A stretch of DNA of 9,895 nucleotides from Bacteroidales bacterium (lineage in GTDB: Bacteria; Bacteroidota; Bacteroidia; Bacteroidales; UBA12077), in assembly GCA_030643125.1 (NCBI GenBank), contig DAOWML010000056.1, positions 1 through 9,895 of the forward strand. Direction: 5' to 3'. The position numbers and the translations under genes are program-made. Below are positions 6,529 to 9,895 of the stretch, piece after piece (the stretch's first letter is position 1; each line of letters begins with the position of its first letter). The notes under the pieces are model-generated. The model was not told the DNA's origin, ran no database searches, and saw only the letters and a program-made list of their open reading frames with translations.

Positions 6529-9028
6529 TAAAATCAAAATTTAACTGAGTTTGCAAGTTGGAAATTTCTGAGATTATTTTTTTTATGATTGTTTTCTCAA
6601 TATCGGTTAGCTCTTCAATATCAATTAAATTGTCGGGAGTTCGATTTTTTAAGAGCTCATTGGTTTGAAATCTGAACCTTAAAAGCATTAAATAATTATA
6701 TGAAACAATTATCTCATTATATAGCGATTTACTAATAAAGTTTGAGGAATTCAATTTTTCCAACCTCAAAATAGAGTTGGTTTCTGTAATATTATTTTTT
6801 AACGAGTATAATCTTATAAAACTAACAATTGGTAAAATAATCTTCTTTATGTCTAAAGCCGAATGATCGTTATCTTTTGAATCTCCAATAATATTACCAA
6901 ATAAATTAACTGCCGACTTATATTTTATAATTGGGTTTGCCATGTGCTGAAAGAAAACAGCTTTATTTTCTATAGCTTGGAATACATAGTTTTGAAGATT
7001 CTTCGTGTATTCTTTATTGCCATAAATACATCTGAAATCGAAAAAAATTCCGGCTTCAAGAATACTTTTAGGATCGCTGTTATTTATCCATTCTTTAAAC
7101 TGATTTTTCCATTCGTCAAGTGATAAAACCCACTTGGGGTTATTTGCCATTACTTCACCATTGCAATATTTAAAACCGAGATGATCGAGAGCTGTCGTTA
7201 CTTTTTTCCCTAATTCAAGAAAATATGTTTTATATACTTTATGATTTTCTTTATTAACATTATCAAAAATAATTGCATTATCCTGATCAGTAGCCAGGGT
7301 TTGTTCCATTCTACCTTCGCTTCCAACGGCAATAAAAGCAAATTTACATGGTGGAGAACCAAGTGATTCAATAGCTATAGAAATAGCTCTGTTGGTAATA
7401 GCATCTGTTAACGAAGTTATTATTCGTGTTATATTTTGTGTACGTGCTCCGCTATCTATAAGTGCTTTAACCAACACAGGTAATTTATTGGTAGTTTTTT
7501 CGATCTGCTCAATATTCTCTGCAATTTCAACTTCTTTAACAAAGAAACTTATTGAATTTCTTTGCATTTCGTGTGCATCAGCATTGTTTAAAACACCTAT
7601 TATTTCTGATTTACTGTTCTTTACAGCCAGATGAGAAATATTCTTCTTATTAAAGATCAAAACTGCCTCGTACAATAATATATTATCCTGTATGCTAATT
7701 ACCGGAGATGTCATTATTTGTGCAACTGAATTTGCCGGATCAATTTTTTTAGACAGAACCCTTGATCTTAGATCGCTGTCAGTTACAATACCTATAATAT
7801 TATCGTTTTGAGTAATAAATATAACTTCCTGATTTTTACGTGTCATAGTCGACGCTACGTCATGAATCGAAGTTTCAATATCGCATTTTATCAATTCTTC
7901 TATAAAATTCTTAATCGGCTGACTCATTAAAAGGAGCGAGGTCTGAATTTCATTTGATAATTGTTCAGTTTCGTTTTCAACAAGTTTTGCTTTTGTAATA
8001 TCTTTTACAATTATTATAAAACCTTCCTGTTTTCCGAAATATACTTTTGATATTGTTAACACAACATCCTTATTAAGTTTATTTAATACTTTAAGTTGTG
8101 TATCAATAGATTCTGATTTGCCGGAATTTTTAATTCTAGACTTGGCATCATTCCATTGAATATCAAAAATATCATCAAATTTTAAGGACAAAACATAACT
8201 GGCCGAGCTTCCAAACATGTTATTGAATTTCATATTTGAGAATATGATCTTATCATCAGTTATAAGCAATGTTCCGTCAATTGATGCTTCAACCAGCGAC
8301 TGATACTTTCTTCGCGATGCTTTTAACTTATCTTCAACATCCTTTCTTCTTCTTTCAATATCAAGACTTTGCTTAACAATGAAAAGGATTATTACACTAA
8401 TTATACCTATAATAATAAAGGTAATTTTAATAAGGCGCTTTTCCAGTTCAGATATTTCTTCTTTAACATCTTCAAGATAAATACCAGTACCAATAATCCA
8501 GTTCCAGTCATGATAAATTTTAACAAAAGAAAGTTTGGGTACTATGCGGGTTGAATCATCTTTCCATTGCCACATATAATCTATAAAACCTTCACTACTT
8601 TTTTTAACCGTATCCACTGCAACTACAAACAACAATTTGCCTGCCTGATCCTTATAATCAGTTAATTCTGTTCCGTTTAATTCAGTGCGATACGGATGTA
8701 TTATCATGTGTGGGAAAAGATCTGTAATCCAGAAGTAGTCTTTGTTTTCATCGCCATAACGCATTTTTCCAATTTTATTAATGGCAAGTTGTTGTGCTTC
8801 TTCAAGCGTAATAAGACTATCTTTATAATCCTGATCGTAATCTTCAATAAGGCTCCATGCTGTGTTAACAAGTTCGCTAATCATTTCCCGTTTTTTATCC
8901 ATTATATTATTTTCAAAAACAGGCAAAATAAATACATAGATTGATGTAATAAAAAGAACAACGGCCAGTATAGAAGGGAAAACGATCCCGGCAAAAAACT
9001 TGCGAATATCTTTTGGCGTTAAATGCAT
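6515..9028 (-). CDS. membrane sensor with Cache, PAS, CBS pair and DUF294/GlnD-like nucleotidyltransferase
   Basis: An 837-residue multidomain signalling protein. TM helix 1 (about 12-36) precedes a periplasmic Cache domain (about 40-195) of the sCache_2 type: YFWITDLFPHMIIHPY, LNGTELTDYKDQAGKLLF, SEGFIDYMW, PKLSFVK and WNWIIGTGIYLEDV. TM helix 2 (about 199-219) leads to a coiled linker and a PAS domain (about 240-347). Two CBS motifs follow at about 378-490 (IIGIVTDSDLRSRVL and EIIGVLNNADAHEM), usual sites for adenine nucleotides. The nucleotidyltransferase part carries GSEGRMEQTLATDQDN (569-584), with Asp581 and Asp583 as likely metal ligands and a further Asp664 in FFDFRCIYG, then an alpha-helical DUF294_C-like region to the end. 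In DUF294 proteins the CBS-NTase block usually follows a cyclic-nucleotide domain; here an extracellular sensor and PAS take that place. It probably modifies or binds a partner protein in response to an external small molecule, but the partner and reaction are unknown. All catalytic-looking residues are intact. It is a single gene. Confidence 0.9.
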   Translation of the reverse strand: MHLTPKDIRKFFAGIVFPSILAVVLFITSIYVFILPVFENNIMDKKREMISELVNTAWSLIEDYDQDYKDSLITLEEAQQLAINKIGKMRYGDENKDYFWITDLFPHMIIHPYRTELNGTELTDYKDQAGKLLFVVAVDTVKKSSEGFIDYMWQWKDDSTRIVPKLSFVKIYHDWNWIIGTGIYLEDVKEEISELEKRLIKITFIIIGIISVIILFIVKQSLDIERRRKDVEDKLKASRRKYQSLVEASIDGTLLITDDKIIFSNMKFNNMFGSSASYVLSLKFDDIFDIQWNDAKSRIKNSGKSESIDTQLKVLNKLNKDVVLTISKVYFGKQEGFIIIVKDITKAKLVENETEQLSNEIQTSLLLMSQPIKNFIEELIKCDIETSIHDVASTMTRKNQEVIFITQNDNIIGIVTDSDLRSRVLSKKIDPANSVAQIMTSPVISIQDNILLYEAVLIFNKKNISHLAVKNSKSEIIGVLNNADAHEMQRNSISFFVKEVEIAENIEQIEKTTNKLPVLVKALIDSGARTQNITRIITSLTDAITNRAISIAIESLGSPPCKFAFIAVGSEGRMEQTLATDQDNAIIFDNVNKENHKVYKTYFLELGKKVTTALDHLGFKYCNGEVMANNPKWVLSLDEWKNQFKEWINNSDPKSILEAGIFFDFRCIYGNKEYTKNLQNYVFQAIENKAVFFQHMANPIIKYKSAVNLFGNIIGDSKDNDHSALDIKKIILPIVSFIRLYSLKNNITETNSILRLEKLNSSNFISKSLYNEIIVSYNYLMLLRFRFQTNELLKNRTPDNLIDIEELTDIEKTIIKKIISEISNLQTQLNFDFKGSL

Positions 9029-9137
9029 GATTTAGTTTGAATTAGAAATTCATCTTTTTTGTTGGCAATTTTTTTTATTTACTAACCTACATATTTCATC
9101 ATCAGGAAAACGTGCGAAAATTATTTTTGCCGATTAA

Positions 9138-9209
9138 ATTTAAGAAAAATCCAAATAACAAGTATCAAATAACAAATAAATATCAAATATTAATTTCGAA
9201 ATATCAAAC
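9138..9209. repeat. degenerate CAAATA / TATCAAA low-complexity repeat tract
   Basis: The tract repeats short related words: CCAAATAACAAG, TATCAAATAACAAATAA, ATATCAAATATT and ATATCAAAC. The spacing is irregular, so it is not a clean tandem array. Intergenic tracts of this kind are frequent in Bacteroidota, and a T-rich partner at 9321-9358 has the complementary wording, suggesting the two flank a decayed inverted-repeat unit. Confidence 0.4.
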
Positions 9210-9359
9210 TTAATGCTTGTTAAATTATAGATGAAACACAGTAATAATTTAATTTTTCAAGACAAAATTTGTAAGGATTTGAAGGCTCAATTTAATCTCT
9301 TATCCGTTTTTCTCCAAAAAATATTTGAAATCTTGAATTTGGGTTTTGGATATTGTTTG

Positions 9360-9378
9360 TCCCGATAATTATCTGGGA
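9360..9378. repeat. TCCC-GATAATTATC-TGGGA palindrome
   Basis: GATAATTATC (9364-9373) is a perfect 10-base palindrome, flanked by TCCC on the left and GGGA on the right with one unpaired T at 9374. It could fold into a 9-pair stem with almost no loop, or a somewhat shorter stem in RNA. Similar CCCGATA...TATCGGG words are, from memory, common intergenic elements in Bacteroidota. It adjoins the T-rich low-complexity stretch. It may be a relic of a dispersed repeat or a weak terminator. Confidence 0.45.
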
Positions 9379-9461
9379 TTGTTAATTGTTTTTTTAGTGC
9401 TTACTAAATAAATTTCATTTGTAATGCAAACCTATATTTTTTCAGTCCTCACGGGTTTAGT

Positions 9462-9721
9462 CTATTCAGTATGTTTAGGAGGGAATAATTTCTGAATTAA
9501 ATTTCGTTTTATCAAGGGTTTGCCCAATAAAATATATAAATTATTTTCTGCCGTAAGATTTTGATCCCACAATTCAATTGCTTTTTGGTAGTTATTTATG
9601 GCATTTTCATATTGCTCTAAATGCCTGTGTATTATTCCCAGATTAGTATATGCTACAGATAATCTTCTTTCAGTTTCGTATTGTGCAGTTCATGTAGTCG
9701 TTTAGCCTTTTTATTGCCTAC
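9462..9721 (-). pseudogene. frameshifted remnant of a tetratricopeptide-repeat protein
   Basis: On the minus strand one frame, open from 9689 to a TAG at 9464-9462, encodes a clear TPR unit: SVAYTNLGIIHRHLEQY followed by ENAINNYQKAIELW, with the expected small and aromatic positions (Ala, Tyr-Leu-Gly, Tyr, Ala, Tyr, Ala). It then ends in a lysine-rich tail (LIKRNLIQKLFPPKHTE). A TGA at 9692-9690 closes this frame upstream. A different frame upstream (9721 to a TAG at 9655-9653) reads KKAKRLHELHNTKLKEDYL, which looks like the preceding TPR helix, so a frameshift lies between about 9655 and 9690. There is no start codon in a plausible place. The piece is the decayed end of a larger TPR gene whose upstream part is lost. 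Confidence 0.6.
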
Positions 9722-9737
9722 TGAAGACTGTGTACTG
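9717..9737. repeat. short heptamer array, three NNNACTG units
   Basis: CCTACTG, AAGACTG and TGTACTG follow each other without a gap, giving three 7-base units that share ACTG in register. Heptameric arrays with ACTG/CAGT cores are, from memory, scattered in Bacteroidota intergenic DNA, so this may be the stub of such an array. It lies exactly where recognisable TPR coding ends. With three imperfect units, chance is not excluded. Confidence 0.4.
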
Positions 9738-9834
9738 TTAAATGAATTAACAGAAAAGACTTTTTTTAGTAAGTAAATTTGACTCTAAAGACGAACTTTA
9801 ATCAAATGCTTAACAAAATAAAATTATGCAATGT

Positions 9835-9895
9835 TTATTTTGAGTTGTTTTTAATATAATCAGCTACTGCAACATGTCCGTTTTGCCTTGCAAAA
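9835..9895 (-). CDS. C-terminal fragment of an ankyrin-repeat protein (runs off the right edge)
   Basis: On the minus strand the last 19 codons before a TAA at 9837-9835 read FARQNGHVAVADYIKNNSK. The A-x-x-NGH-x-x-V-A-x-Y-I pattern is the two-helix signature of an ankyrin repeat, and a short polar tail before the stop is typical of a final repeat. The start and the rest of the protein lie beyond the window, so its size, location and partners are unknown. Ankyrin repeats mediate protein-protein binding. The 97 bases between its stop and the heptamer array (9738-9834) show no feature. Confidence 0.65.
   Translation of the reverse strand, partial: FARQNGHVAVADYIKNNSK

Larger units (their letters stand above)
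9029..9461. other. gene-free region between the sensor gene and the TPR remnant
   Basis: The part nearest 9028 is the leader of the leftward sensor; TAATTTTC on the minus strand (9123-9116) is a 7-of-8 match to the -7 element but has no partner. The stretch 9138-9209 is A-rich low-complexity DNA with repeated CAAATA and TATCAAA words, and 9321-9358 carries T-rich complementary wording (TTTGAAATC, TTTGGATATTG). A palindrome lies at 9360-9378. A 45-codon plus-strand ORF (9231-9368) ends inside that repeat and is not believed to be a gene. No RNA gene or mobile-element gene was seen. Confidence 0.5.

Noticed and set aside
7392..8944. Three plus-strand ORFs of 61-82 codons inside the sensor gene
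   Set aside because: They are antisense to conserved Cache, CBS and linker coding sequence and look like shadows of it.
9138..9209. Possible CRISPR-like array in the A-rich tract
   Set aside because: The repeated words are only 6-9 bases, irregularly spaced, with no distinct repeat-spacer pattern and no cas genes.
9231..9368. 45-codon plus-strand ORF beginning MKHSNNLIFQ
   Set aside because: Its second half is a reading of the T-rich repeat and its stop lies inside the 9360-9378 palindrome. There is no family resemblance and no clear promoter.

Overview
The window is AT-rich DNA that reads like a chromosomal stretch of a Bacteroidota (Bacteroidetes) species, probably free-living. The support is indirect. 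Genes open without a Shine-Dalgarno sequence behind A/T-only leaders. Promoter-like sites resemble the phylum's TTTG / TAnnTTTG elements. There is a lipoprotein with a charged tail after the lipobox Cys, and a 7TM-DISM-type histidine kinase. The intergenic repeats look like those scattered through Bacteroidota genomes. All eight clear stop codons at gene ends are TAA. No rRNA, tRNA, CRISPR array, transposase or phage gene was seen.

Layout. The left edge (1-43, minus) holds only the first codons of a secreted protein, divergent from 321-1454 (+), a lysine 6-dehydrogenase / saccharopine dehydrogenase-family oxidoreductase. A 150-bp inverted-repeat element (1463-1612) separates that gene from 1707-3701 (+), an orphan membrane histidine kinase. 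Next come 3816-4469 (+), a hemolysin III / PAQR membrane protein, and 4510-5133 (+), a DUF2459-like exported protein broken by one in-frame TGA. Convergent with it is 5138-5464 (minus), a small four-helix membrane protein. That gene shares an 83-bp divergent promoter region containing a palindrome with 5548-6489 (+), a lipoprotein of unknown function. 6515-9028 (minus) is an 837-residue multidomain sensor: Cache, PAS, CBS pair and a DUF294/GlnD-like nucleotidyltransferase.

From 9029 to 9834 there is no intact gene. It contains degenerate CAAATA-type low-complexity DNA, a GATAATTATC palindrome, a frameshifted TPR remnant and a short heptamer repeat. The right edge (9835-9895, minus) is the C-terminus of an ankyrin-repeat protein.

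The genes do not form an obvious pathway. Most are single units with their own spacers, and two are large stand-alone sensors. I see no clear undescribed multi-gene system. The most notable items are the Cache-PAS-CBS-nucleotidyltransferase architecture, the single-codon break in the DUF2459 gene, and the decayed repeat-rich right end.
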